From Siniperca chuatsi (taxonomy: Eukaryota > Chordata > Actinopteri > Centrarchiformes > Sinipercidae), in assembly GCF_020085105.1 (NCBI RefSeq), contig NC_058064.1:22358823-22422822 (forward strand): 64,000 nucleotides of DNA. The letters run 5' to 3'. This document shows, piece by piece, positions 33,929-43,491 of this stretch (position 1 is the stretch's first letter; each line of letters opens with the position of its first letter). A program made the position numbers and the translations under genes. The notes beneath the pieces were generated by a model that saw only the letters and a program-made list of their open reading frames with translations, had not been told where the DNA came from and did not search any database.

Positions 33929-34020
33929 ATTACATCATGGACAAACATTTGGAGAACTATTAACATGAAATGAGAGAAAGGAAATAGATTTTTTTTTATT
34001 GTTTTCACCATTCTGAGAAG

Positions 34021-34253
34021 TCATATTTGTTCTGCTGTCTCAAGAAGTTTAATTTCCAGTTTTAGTTTTTCATTTTCAAGCTCCAACTTCTCATGTTCTG
34101 CCTTGGGTTTGGTAGTCTCAGTCTCCCCACGAAGGATTCCCTTTTCAACATTTGTTTTGGGAGTGTGGGCATAGACATATTCCTCCTGCGTCATCATTTG
34201 GGTTGTGGGGCATGCTGTGGGGCTTTTCTCTTCTCTTGGGAGGTTGTTTGAGT
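34021..34253 (-). pseudogene. Harbinger Myb-like protein, C-terminal exon
   Basis: Acceptor gattttacag| then an open frame: SNNLPREEKSPTACP, EEYVYAHTPKTNVEKGILRG, and the leucine/lysine coiled-coil end KLELENEKLKLEIKLLETAE followed by a TGA at 34023-34021. Harbinger-encoded Myb/SANT-like proteins end in such an LE.EKLKLEI helix. Intact within this exon. An RTE LINE now separates it from its N-terminal exon. Confidence 0.6.
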
Positions 34254-34379
34254 CTGTAAAATCTCAACATTGTATTTTAAGTTTGTCTAACTAGCACTTA
34301 ATTGTAACAATGTAGGCCTAACCTATAGCTGAAGGATAAAGTCATTTATGGTAATGTTACTGTATTAATGACCAACCAC

Positions 34380-37300
34380 TAATGCAACCGCAAGGGGGCA
34401 CGAGCCAGTGTCTTCTTGTGCCAGTCCCAAGTCTGGATAAATGCAGAGGGTTGTGTCAGGAAGGGCATCCGACGTAAAACACATGCCAAATTAAAAATGC
34501 GAATCGTGACAATGACTTCCATGCCGGATCGGTCAGGGCCCGGGTTAACAATGACCTCCACCGGTGCTGTTGACCTACAGGGTACCGGTGGAAATTGGAC
34601 TACTGTTGGTCGAAAACGAAGAAGGAGAGGAGGAAAGTGTGTTCGTAGGCAGAGAGAGAAGAGGAAAGCTAAGAATGTAGGACTGACAGTAGGGACTTTG
34701 AATGTTGGGACTATGACAGGGAAGGCTAGAGAGTTCATTGACGTGATGCAGAGAAGGAAGGTGGACATACTGTGCGTCCAGGAGACCAGGTTGAAAGATA
34801 GTCAGATAGGAAGAGAAAGAGGCGTTTGTGAGGAATGTTCTAGAGGTGAAAAGAGTATCAGACAGGTTGATGAGTCTGAAGCTGGAAATTGAAGGGGTGA
34901 TGTTCAATGTTGTGAGTGGTTATGCCCCACAGGTAGGATGTGAGTAGAGAAGGAGAAATTCTGGAGTGAGTTAGATGAAGTGATGCAGAGCATCCCCAGA
35001 GGTGAGAGAGTGGTGATTGGTGCAGATTTCAATGGGCATGTAGGTGAAGGGAACAGAGGTGATGAGAATGTGATGGGCAGGTTTGGTCTTCAGGACAGAA
35101 ACGCAGAAGGACAGATGGTGGTAGATTTTGCAAAGAGGATGGAAATGGCTGTAGTGAACACTTTCTTCCAGAAGAGGCAGGAACATAGGGTGACATATAA
35201 GAGCGGATGTAGAAGCACTCAGGTGGACTACATCTTGTGTAGACGTTGTAATCTGAAAGAGACCAGTGACTGTAAAGTAGTGGTAGGGGAGAGTGTAGCC
35301 AGACAACACAGGATGGTAGTGTGTAAAATGACTCTAGTGGTGAGGAAGATGAAGAGGACAAAGGCAGAGCAGAGGACGAAGTGGTGGAAGTTGAAAAAGG
35401 AAGAATGTCGTGTAGTTTTCAGGGAGGAGCTGAGACAGACTCTGGGTGGTCAGGAAGTGCTCCCAGATGACTGGACCACTACAGCTAATGTGATCAGGGA
35501 GACAGGTAGGAGGGTACTCGGTGTGTCATCTGGAAAGAGGAAAGTGGACAAGGAGACTTGGTGGTGGAACGAGGAAGTTCAGGAGTGTATACAGAGAAAG
35601 AGGTTAGCTAAGAAGAAGTGGGATACTGAGAGGACTGAAGAGAGTAGACGGGAGTACAGGGAGATGCAACGTAAGGTGAAGGTAGAGGTGGCAAAGGCCA
35701 AACAAAGAGCATATGAGGACTTGTATGCTAGGTTGGACACTAAAGAGGGAGAGGTGGATTTGTACAGGTTGGCCAGACAAAGAGATAGAGATGGGAAGGA
35801 TGTGCAGCAGGTTAGGGTGATTAAAGATAAGGATGGAAATGTATTGACAGGTGCCAGGAGTGTGATGGGAAGATGGAAGGAGTACTTTGAAGAGTTGATG
35901 AATGAGGAAAATTAAAGGGAACCAAGAGTAGAAGAGGTGACTGGTGTGGAGCAGGAAGTAGCAAAGATTAGCAAGAGTGAAGTGAGGAGGACGTTGAAGA
36001 GGATGAAGAGTGGAAAGGCAGTTGGTCCAGATGACATACCTGTGGAGGTATGGAAGTGTCTAGGAGAGGTGGCAGTAGAGTTTCTGACTAGTTTGTTTAA
36101 CAAGATCTTGGAGAGTGAGTGGATGCCCGAGGAATGGAGGAGAAGTGTACTGGTGCCAATTTTTAAGAACCAGGGAGATGTGCAGAGCTGTGGCAACTAC
36201 AGAGGAATAAAGCTGATGAGCCATACAATGAAGTTGTGGGAAAGAGTAGTGGAAGCTAGGCTAAGGGCAGAGGTGAGCATTTGTTAGCAGCAATATGGTT
36301 TCATGCCTAGAAAGAGTACAACAGATGCAGTATTTGCTTTGAGGATGCTAATGGAGAAGTACAGAGAAGGTCATAGGGAGTTGCATTGTGTCTTCGTAGA
36401 TTTAGAGAAAGCGTATGACAGGGTGCCGAGAGAGGAGCTGTGGTATTGTATGAGGAAGTCTGGAGTGGCAGAGAAGTATGTTAGAGTGGTGCAGGACATG
36501 TATAAGAGCTGTAAGACCGTGGTGAGGTGTGCTGTAGGTGTGACAGAGGAGTTCAAGGTGGAGGAGGGTTTGCATCAAGGATCGGCTCTGAGCCCCTTCT
36601 TGTTTGCTCTGGTGATGGACAGGCTGACAGATGAGGTTAGACAGGAATCTCCATGGACCATAATGTTTGCGGATGACATTGTGATTTGTAGTGAGAGCAG
36701 GGAGCAGGTGGAGGAAAATCTAGAGAGATGGAGGTCTGCTCTGGAAAACAGAGGAATGAAGCTTAGCCGCAGTAAGACAGAATACATGTGTGTCAATGAG
36801 AGGGACCCAGGTGGAACGGTGAGGTTGAAGAAGGTGCAGGACTTAGGGTCAACGGTTCAGAGCAATGGAGACTGTGGAATAGAGGTGAAGAGGCGAGTGC
36901 AAGCAGGTTGGAATGGGTGGAGAAAAGTGTCAGGTGTGTTGTGTGATAAAAGAGTATCAGCAAGAATGAAAGGAAAGGTGTTCAAGACGGTGGTGAGACC
37001 AGCGATGTTGTACAGTTTAGAGACAGTGGCACTGAAGAAAAGACAAGAGGCAGAGCTGGAGGTAGCAGAGCTTAAGATGTTGAGGTTCTCTTTGGGAGTG
37101 ACGAGGATGGACAGGATCAGGAATGAGTACATCAGAGGGACAGCTCATGTTAGATGTTTCGGAGATAAAGTCAGAGAGGCCAGATTGAGGTGGTTTGGAC
37201 ATGTTCAGAGGAGAGACTGTGAATATATTGGTAGAAGGATGCTGAGGTTGGAGCTGCCAGGCAGGAGGGCTAGAGGAAGACCAAAGAGGAGATTTATGGA

Positions 37301-37430
37301 TGTAGTGAGAGAGGACATGAAGTTAATTGGTGTGAGTGAAGAGGATGCAGAGGACAGGGTTAGATGGAGGCACATGATTAACTGTAGTGACCCCTGAAAG
37401 GGAACAGCCGAAAGGAAAAGAAGATTAATG
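34380..37430 (+). mobile_element. RTE-clade LINE, nearly full length
   Basis: About 3.05 kb. It starts near ccgcaagggggcacgagcc and ends with the family-type tail gaacagccgaaaggaaaaga. It contains one endonuclease-RT polyprotein (next entry). It interrupts the Harbinger Myb-like gene between its two exons. It is one of the younger insertions here, judging by coding integrity. Confidence 0.88.
34680..37397 (+). pseudogene. RTE endonuclease-reverse transcriptase ORF, broken
   Basis: The AP-type endonuclease shows LTVGTLNVGTMTGKAREF, VDILCVQETRL (catalytic E), GADFNGHVGEGNRGDENVMG and TQVDYILCRR. RT shows KAVGPDDIPVEVWKCLG, ELHCVFVDLEKAYDRVPREE (motif A), GLHQGSALSPFLFALVMDRL (motif B) and PWTIMFADDIVICSESREQV (motif C, FADD). 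The conserved C-terminus reads RLRWFGHVQRRDCEYIGRRM and ends at TGA 37397. Lesions: a deletion and frameshift in the endonuclease (about 34800-34960), TAA at 35913-35915, TAG at 36285-36287, and a small gap before LGSTVQS. This protein would nick target DNA and prime reverse transcription if intact. Confidence 0.9.
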
Positions 37431-37604
37431 ACCTACCACTCATACTGACAGCTGTCACATCATGATTTGCGCTGCACCAATCCGAGTCATCCACTTTAAC
37501 TGTTGGGGATGACAGCTCTGAACTGTCAATGCCATTCAGTCATCCAAAAATATCAATGATGATACTGCTGTATACAGACATTTTTGGTGAAGGACCTCCC
37601 CCTG

Positions 37605-37875
37605 TTAAGAGCCGATGAATCCTTTTTGGCTTTTGATAAAAGATCTTTCTATTTCTTTAACTTTGACCTCTTTAACTGTCCACAGTCCGCCATTGCATTC
37701 ATTACTGATTGCACTGGTGATCGATTTCCATGCTGATAGTTTTTGTTTGCTTGTGTTGTTAAATTTAGCTGTGAGTACGTCTCTATGCTCTACAAACAAC
37801 TCTAAGTTTTCTTATTCCTCTATCAGTTCAATTAATTTTCCTTTTCTTTTGGTTTGCGTTATCCATATCTTCCAT
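37605..37875 (-). pseudogene. Harbinger Myb/SANT-like protein, N-terminal exon
   Basis: The ATG at 37875-37873 starts MEDMDNANQKKRKIN, followed by TGA where tryptophan is expected and a frameshift. Then VEHRDVLTAKFNNTSKQKLS, AWKSITSAISNECNGGLWTV and KEVKVKEIERSFIKSQKG match the Myb/SANT-like DNA-binding trihelix (conserved AW..I..A, RTV.EVK.KW-like order). Downstream to about 37450, SELSSPTVKVDDSDW-like text continues the protein before the RTE insertion. It would bind transposon ends with the transposase. Confidence 0.6.
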
Positions 37876-38119
37876 AGCTTGTTTGAAGGAAGAAGTTAGA
37901 GTGAGATAGAAATGTGCAACAATCATCACGCTTCACGTGTATTCATGTGAACGCGCATCATAAGACTGGGCGCAGCTACGACTGTGGTCAGTCAAGCTTG
38001 GTACACTCTTTACTTGGTAAATTCAAATCACAATGTCGGACGTAGCTAAGACCAGCGTAAAACCTACTTTTTTACGCGCAGCTGGTGTACTCGGCTGCAG
38101 ATGTCAACCCAAGTCTATA

Positions 38120-38530
38120 TAAAATACAGTGGTGTGAAAAAGTGTTTGTCACACTTAAATGTTTCAGATCATCAAACAAAAATATTAGTCAAAGATAACT
38201 TCACAAAATAGATGGCGTCATGAGAAAAGAAAATGATGTGGATATATTGAAGCAACATCTGAAGACATCAGCCAGGAAGTTAAAGCTTAAGCGCAAATGG
38301 GTCTTTCAAATGGACAATGACCCCAAGCATACCTCCAAATTAGTTACAAAGTGGCTTAAGGACAACAAAGTTAAGGTACTGGAGTGGCCATCACAAAGCC
38401 CTGATCTCAATCCCATAGAAAATTTGTGGGCGGCACTGAAAAGGTGAGTGCAAGCAAGAAGGCCTACAAACCTGACCCAGTTACACCAGCTCTGGCGAGC
38501 TGAGAGTGAAGTTACTAAGGTTTAGCTGAC
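38120..38530 (+). mobile_element. Chimeric Tc1 remnant
   Basis: The left 80 bp (cagtggtgtgaaaaagtgtt to about 38200) are the end of the family at 28898 and 41906. From about 38205 the sequence is the C-terminal half of a different Tc1 transposase: [40 protein letters not shown] (second D) and [16 protein letters not shown] (E). The right TIR is missing. The two parts join inside what should be one element. Confidence 0.75.
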
Positions 38531-38578
38531 TAATGCTGAGAGTCTTTCTGAGAGACAGATAGGCCCAAGGTACACTGT

Positions 38579-40697
38579 TATGGAAGTTTTTATTGGACTT
38601 CATTATTTGTAACCCACAGAAGACAATCCACAAATGTGTACCATAATACACAAATATCTCACTATCTACAAACATGTATTTTTAAATTGGTGTTGTGTAA
38701 AGTTATATCCACAAAAATACAGAGCGATTTGCAAATACGCATAACTTACTCTGTAAAAACTTTTTAATTTCACATAAAAAAGGTATAGGTTTTACAAATG
38801 TAAATAGTTTCACCACAACAAATACATGTAAAGTGATATTTACGCATTTGTGGACATGTGAAGGGTTTTGCACATTTGTAGATTGCTTCCTGTCAGCTTG
38901 TTGGCCACATGAAGTTTGTGACTTCCCTCCTGTTTATTTGTGGAATCGTACCGCAGCAGATCTGAAAAAAGGAAACTGTAAATTGAGGTGCAGTTACTAG
39001 CTACACCAACAGGTGGCGAGATTCCCTCACATGAGCTGAGGGAACTACAGTCTGTGAGCTGATGGAAGAAGGCTGAACAAGAACCATCGTACAACAGGAG
39101 AAAACCAGCTGGCTTCTACCAGGAGGAGAAAGACGGGGTGGAGCATCTTTATTTAACCCAACGGTCATGATTCAGCATCGGGTTCGTCATTGTCATCTCC
39201 AGGTGAGTGTGCTGTGCTTGCTTACTTACTGAGGTTACCTACAGTTTGCTAACGTTAGTGTTAGCTAGCTGTAGCAGTGGTGTACAAGCTAGCTCATATG
39301 TTAGATCATTTAGTTCGGGGCCCTGTCTCAGAAAGCGGGTTGAGTGAAAGAGAGGTAACTTAAAGTCTGGGTCAGGACCATGGTTACCATGGTAACTGAC
39401 TCTGTGAACCTAGCCTGCTCACTGGCAGGTTTTCCTCAACAAACACTCTTCTGTGTCTCCTCCCTCTCACAGAGCCTCCTTCGTACAGACCCGGTCAGTC
39501 ATTCAGTCCGAATCAAAGCGCTGTCGCAGCGCATTACTTAGCCGAGGTTTACTGTCAGAATCTGAATCCTGGTTGGATATTAGTTTGTTAATCAGGACTA
39601 TCTGAAGTTAGCACTTTTATGCTGTCAATCATTTCTTTGAACAGCGGTTTTTGGCCTCACATTCAAATATTCCACAGCATCAAGTCACTCAGAATGAAAC
39701 CTCTGCATGTCCTTCTGTTTATAACACTGACTCTGTGCACACAAGACAGCTGTCAGTCTGTTAGAGCAGCTCCACTAAAATCTTTATTGCACATAATGTG
39801 TCATCTCAGTTTAAATGGTAAAAAAAGTGACAGTATTTTAAAAGTTAAATGCTTTGTAAGCCATGATGTCTCTGTTGTGTTTCTACTACATGATTATAGG
39901 AATGATATGACCTGTGGATTTTCTGGAGATATCACTGACCCTTTCATCCCTTTCTTTCTCAGCAGCACCTTGGCCTCATCTCTCCTGTCCTGTTACCATC
40001 ACTGGACTCCAAGCCACCATCAACACTGCATTCTACTGCTGCTGGACGACGCTGGACTCTTCTCTGATTTTCATCTCCATCTAAACTTTTCTGTACAAGT
40101 GTATAATTTACTTTTGAATAGTTTATCACAATGTATTTGTTTTACATTTATATTTAAATAAATACTTTTTTACTTACTTACATACTTTTGAGAATTGTGT
40201 CATGTAATAAACAGTCTTGTATGAACAAATTATAATCAAAATTATGACATAAGTGTTGTCTTTTACTTGTTTGTTTCCTGCACTAACCCTATTTTTCTGA
40301 ATTAGACTGTTGTAGCTGTTCTGTTATTTGCCTCATGCCACTACCATATCTGTTTTAATAGGGGCTGGCCAGCTCTGTTATTTGTGGAATTGGACAAATA
40401 AATAGGGGGGCATGTAAAAATGAATCCACAAATGTGTAAATATCACTTTACATGTATTTTTTGTGGTGGAACTATTTACACTTGTAAAACCTATATCTTT
40501 TTATGTGAAATTAAAATACTTTTTTACAGAGTAAGTTATGCATATTTGCAAATCGCTATATTTTTGTGGATATAACTTGACACAACACAAATTAAAAAAT
40601 ATGTTTGTGGATAGTGAGATATTTGTGTATTATGGTACACATTTGTGGATTGTCTTCTGTGGGTTACAAATAATGAAGTCCAATAAAAACCTGCATA
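38579..40697. mobile_element. Long-TIR element (275-bp inverted arms) with gene-like interior
   Basis: The left arm 38579-38853 is the inverse of 40423-40697 over about 275 bp at high identity; sample match: cacagaagacaatccacaaa at 38620 with tttgtggattgtcttctgtg at 40640. The interior of 1.57 kb has CpG-bearing sequence at 39.3-39.6 kb, a donor-like catctccag|gtgagt at about 39201, an acceptor-like tttctttctcag| at about 39962 and a polyadenylation signal aaataaata at about 40156. An open frame at 39619-40161 has no recognised domain. No transposase seen. Confidence 0.7.
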
Positions 40698-41029
40698 CAC
40701 ATCAGCCAGTGTTAAAGTTTTACCGAGTCATTCTATACCTACTGAGGGTTAGGACAATCAAACCACTGTCCACACACTGCATAATGATCCAAGAATTTTT
40801 ATTAAGTTTTTCATTAAATATAGGTGAAGTTTTGAGCTACATGCTTTTCATCAGAAAATAAGAAACAGGAAGATAACGCATCCAATATCCAAAAATACAA
40901 TCAATGAAAATACACACGAGTCACACATTATTTCACTGAATTAAAATCACAAGTAATAAATCAATAAACCTCAGAATCACTCATCAGTCAGCACTAATCT
41001 TGTGCAGCTCAAACACAGACATTTATTTT
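40698..41029. other. Unannotated AT-rich stretch
   Basis: No gene or repeat recognised between the long-TIR element and the next repeat block. Confidence 0.3.
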
Positions 41030-41905
41030 AAAGGATAAGTCTAGTGCTATTCTATATTTTTGTTGTCACCAAATCCCATATAAAGACTCAAACCATCAAT
41101 GAACTGATCCTTCTAACAAGTAATGTGTGTGTATCCACAGCCTGATATATCTTATTCCTCTGTGCCATAGAGTTGTTGTCCAAAAACTATGAAAAACACA
41201 TCAGTGTGCCACACCGTTGCACTGGGTGACATATACACTGTAGTTTATTTTGACTCAATCCCACATACACTATCCTGCTGCCCCAAATACTCACTAGAGC
41301 ACCAAATGTGTATTGATCCACCGCTGAAAATAGTCCCCAACAAATGCACCATTTCCTAACCCCGGCAGCAACAAGATAGTGAACATAATAATGTGGTTAT
41401 CATCTTCACATAAAATGCTCAACATCTGCAAACTGTGTCCATCCACTTTTCCTGCGCTTGCACACCAAGCACTATCAATTTACAGAGTCCACCTCCCCTC
41501 ATCCGGCCAGAATCTTGTGCTCCTTCAGCTCAGGAACGGTCCGCCCACTGACTGCTAGAGCCGGGATGTTGGTGGAGCAGGTCTCTGCAAAGATGTGGGC
41601 AAAACAGTCTCAGATTTCCCATTGCTTGGCCAGCCTGATTCTCATTTCAATTAATATCAAATAAGATAACTGATAAAAATAAAAATGTAGTGGAGTTTGA
41701 AGGAGCTAGCCGACTTGCCGCAGCATCTACATGCACAGCCGTTGCCATAGTCAAAATCTCCTGATTCAGTCGATTTGAACAATTTTGGCTTAGCCCTTTA
41801 AATCATATCCAATCAGACATCATGTAATGATGTTTCAGCAATAAAGCCGAAAAAAAAAAAAAATCAACACAAATGTAGCAAGTTTGAAGGAGCTACCAGC
41901 AGCTA
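41030..41905. repeat. Dispersed DNA repeat interrupted by a Tc1 element
   Basis: The sequence from gataagtctagtgctattct onward looks like a common fish transposon-derived repeat. A subrepeat is visible: gtttgaaggagctagc at 41695 and gtttgaaggagctacc at 41882. The block catgcacagccgttgcca occurs intact at 41730 and again at 42662, just after the Tc1 insert, so the Tc1 element sits inside this repeat. Confidence 0.5.
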
Positions 41906-42660
41906 CATTTACAGTGTAGCAGTTAAATATTAGTCAAAGATAACACAAGTAAACACAAAATGCAGTTTTTAATTGAAGGTTGTTATTATTAATAACAACC
42001 TTCATTTAAAAACCTGTGTGAAATAGTGATTGCCCCCTAAACCTAATAACTGGCCGGGCCACCCTTAGCAGCAACAACTGCATTCAAGTGTTTGCGATAA
42101 CTAGCAAAAATGGCCTGCATGGCAGAGTTCCAAGATGAAAACCACTGCTGTTCATCTAAATTTTGCCAGAAAACATTTTGATGATCCCCAAGACTTTTGG
42201 GAAAATACTCTGTGGACTGATGAGACAAAAGTTGAACTTTTTGGAAGGTGTGTGTCCCATTACATCTGGCGTAAAGGTAACACCGCATTTCAGAAAAAGA
42301 ACATCATACCAACAGTAAAATATGGTGGTGATAGTGTGATGGTCTGGGGCTGTTTTTTTGCCCAGTCTCTATCTTATGGTGGAGTCATGAACACTGACCT
42401 TAACTGAGGCAAGTGAGGCCAGCAGTTCTTTGGATGTTGTTGTGGGGTCTCTGAATGGCTGAAGAAGAACAAAATCAAGACTTTGGAGTGGCCTAGTCAA
42501 AGTCCTGACCTGAATCCTATTGAGATGCTGTGGCATGACCTTAAAAAGGCAGTCTGTTCTTTGACTAATATTTAAATTTGTTTGATGATCTGAAACATTT
42601 AAGTGTGACAAACAAAATAAGAAATCAGGAAGGGGGCAAACACTTTTTCACACCACTGTA
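41906..42660 (+). mobile_element. Tc1 transposon remnant
   Basis: The right end aacactttttcacaccactg is the TIR of the 28898 MITE family; the left end is eroded. The transposase reads KTTAVHLNFARKHFDDPQDF, ENTLWTDETKVELFGR (first D), VKYGGDSVMVWGCFFAQ and, after a deletion removing the second catalytic [21 protein letters not shown] (E). Non-functional, but it identifies the coding relative of the MITE. Confidence 0.85.
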
Positions 42661-42958
42661 CATGCACAGCCGTTGCCAGTGTGGAAACAAGTTGTATTCT
42701 CGAAATTTAAAGAAATTTAAGGGTGCAATTGAAGGAGAAGATCACAAGTTTATCTTTTAGAATAGTATCAACTGTTCTCAGATGGGGTTGCCTGAGCTGA
42801 GGACCTTCCATGTGTGTTATGACACCTGAATACAGTCAAAACAGTCTTTTCGATTGAAGCAAAAACGTGCACTAACTTTGTTGCACAGTATATTAATTAA
42901 GGTTTTAAAACTACATACCACCAATTAATTTCTATGACTTCTTGAAGACTCACAGACA

Positions 42959-42961
<3 letters not shown>

Positions 42962-42992
<31 letters not shown>

Positions 42993-43003
42993 TGTGTGTG
43001 TGT
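42962..43003 (+). repeat. (GT)n microsatellite
   Basis: An uninterrupted GT run of about 29 bases, one gat break, then more GT. Confidence 0.97.
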
Positions 43004-43261
43004 ACTTCAAAATAAGACGGTGTAGTCCCTCATTCGTCCAGGAGTGTTCTATCGTAGAATCATTCTGAAAACAGTGTCCAGATGACTATGACTGAAACCT
43101 TTTCTACGATGTGTGTGTACTTGTACGTCTATCTTTGTGTCGACCAATTTGAGTTTTAGACCTTCAGATTGAGGTCAGTTTTTGAAAGTGAGAACATTTT
43201 GGCCAGTCCTGGGCTGTTTGAGGGTTAAGAGTTCAGGTTAGAATTGGGTTTAGGTTCAGTC

Positions 43262-43281
43262 TAGGGTTAGGGTTAGGGTTT
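43262..43281 (+). repeat. Short telomere-like (TTAGGG)3
   Basis: The run tagggttagggttagggttt is about three TTAGGG units. It is too short to indicate a fusion point. Confidence 0.9.
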
Positions 43282-43402
43282 ACAGTTGTCATGATTAAGG
43301 TTAGGGAATGCTTTATGTCACATCAATGAGGGTGCTCACAAGTATAGATGTACAAACGTGTGTGCCGGCATCTGTGTCTGTTTGTGTGTAACAGGTACAT
43401 AC

Positions 43403-43491
43403 CGGATAGCTGAGCTCAGGCTTTGGTACCAGTCATTGAGATCCTCCTGGTTGCTGGACATCAGCAGGAGTTTGGCTTTGGGGAAGGTTAA
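43403..43491 (-). CDS. arhgef39: Rho GEF 39, exon for PH-domain C-terminal helix
   Basis: This 89-bp exon has acceptor ttcctccag| and donor ATCCG|gtatgt. It encodes LTFPKAKLLLMSSNQEDLND and WYQSLSSAI plus two bases. Human ARHGEF39 has LSFPHEKLLLMSTDQEELSRWYHSLTWAI, which matches almost position by position. It forms the last strand and the alpha-helix of the PH domain. A final short exon should follow below 43403 but was not identified. Confidence 0.82.

Larger units (their letters stand above)
24801..38090. mobile_element. Old PIF/Harbinger transposon expanded by nested insertions
   Basis: The proposed ends share inverted blocks: gcaccagctg near 24801 against cagctggtgt near 38080, and a perfect 12-base tacgtccgacat (about 24834) against atgtcggacgta (about 38034). 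Between them lie both genes typical of Harbinger elements: a transposase read on the plus strand in four pieces (25026, 28720, 29629, 30085) and a Myb/SANT-like protein read on the minus strand in two exons (37875, 34253). All other elements in this span are later insertions. Exact ends and the 3-bp target duplication are not resolved. Both genes are broken, so the element is dead. Confidence 0.65.

Noticed and set aside
35912..36196. Minus-strand frames across the RTE element
   Set aside because: All are complements of the RTE polyprotein, whose motifs read on the plus strand.
43262..43281. Chromosome-fusion telomere scar
   Set aside because: Only about three TTAGGG units, all in one direction, with no subtelomeric repeats.
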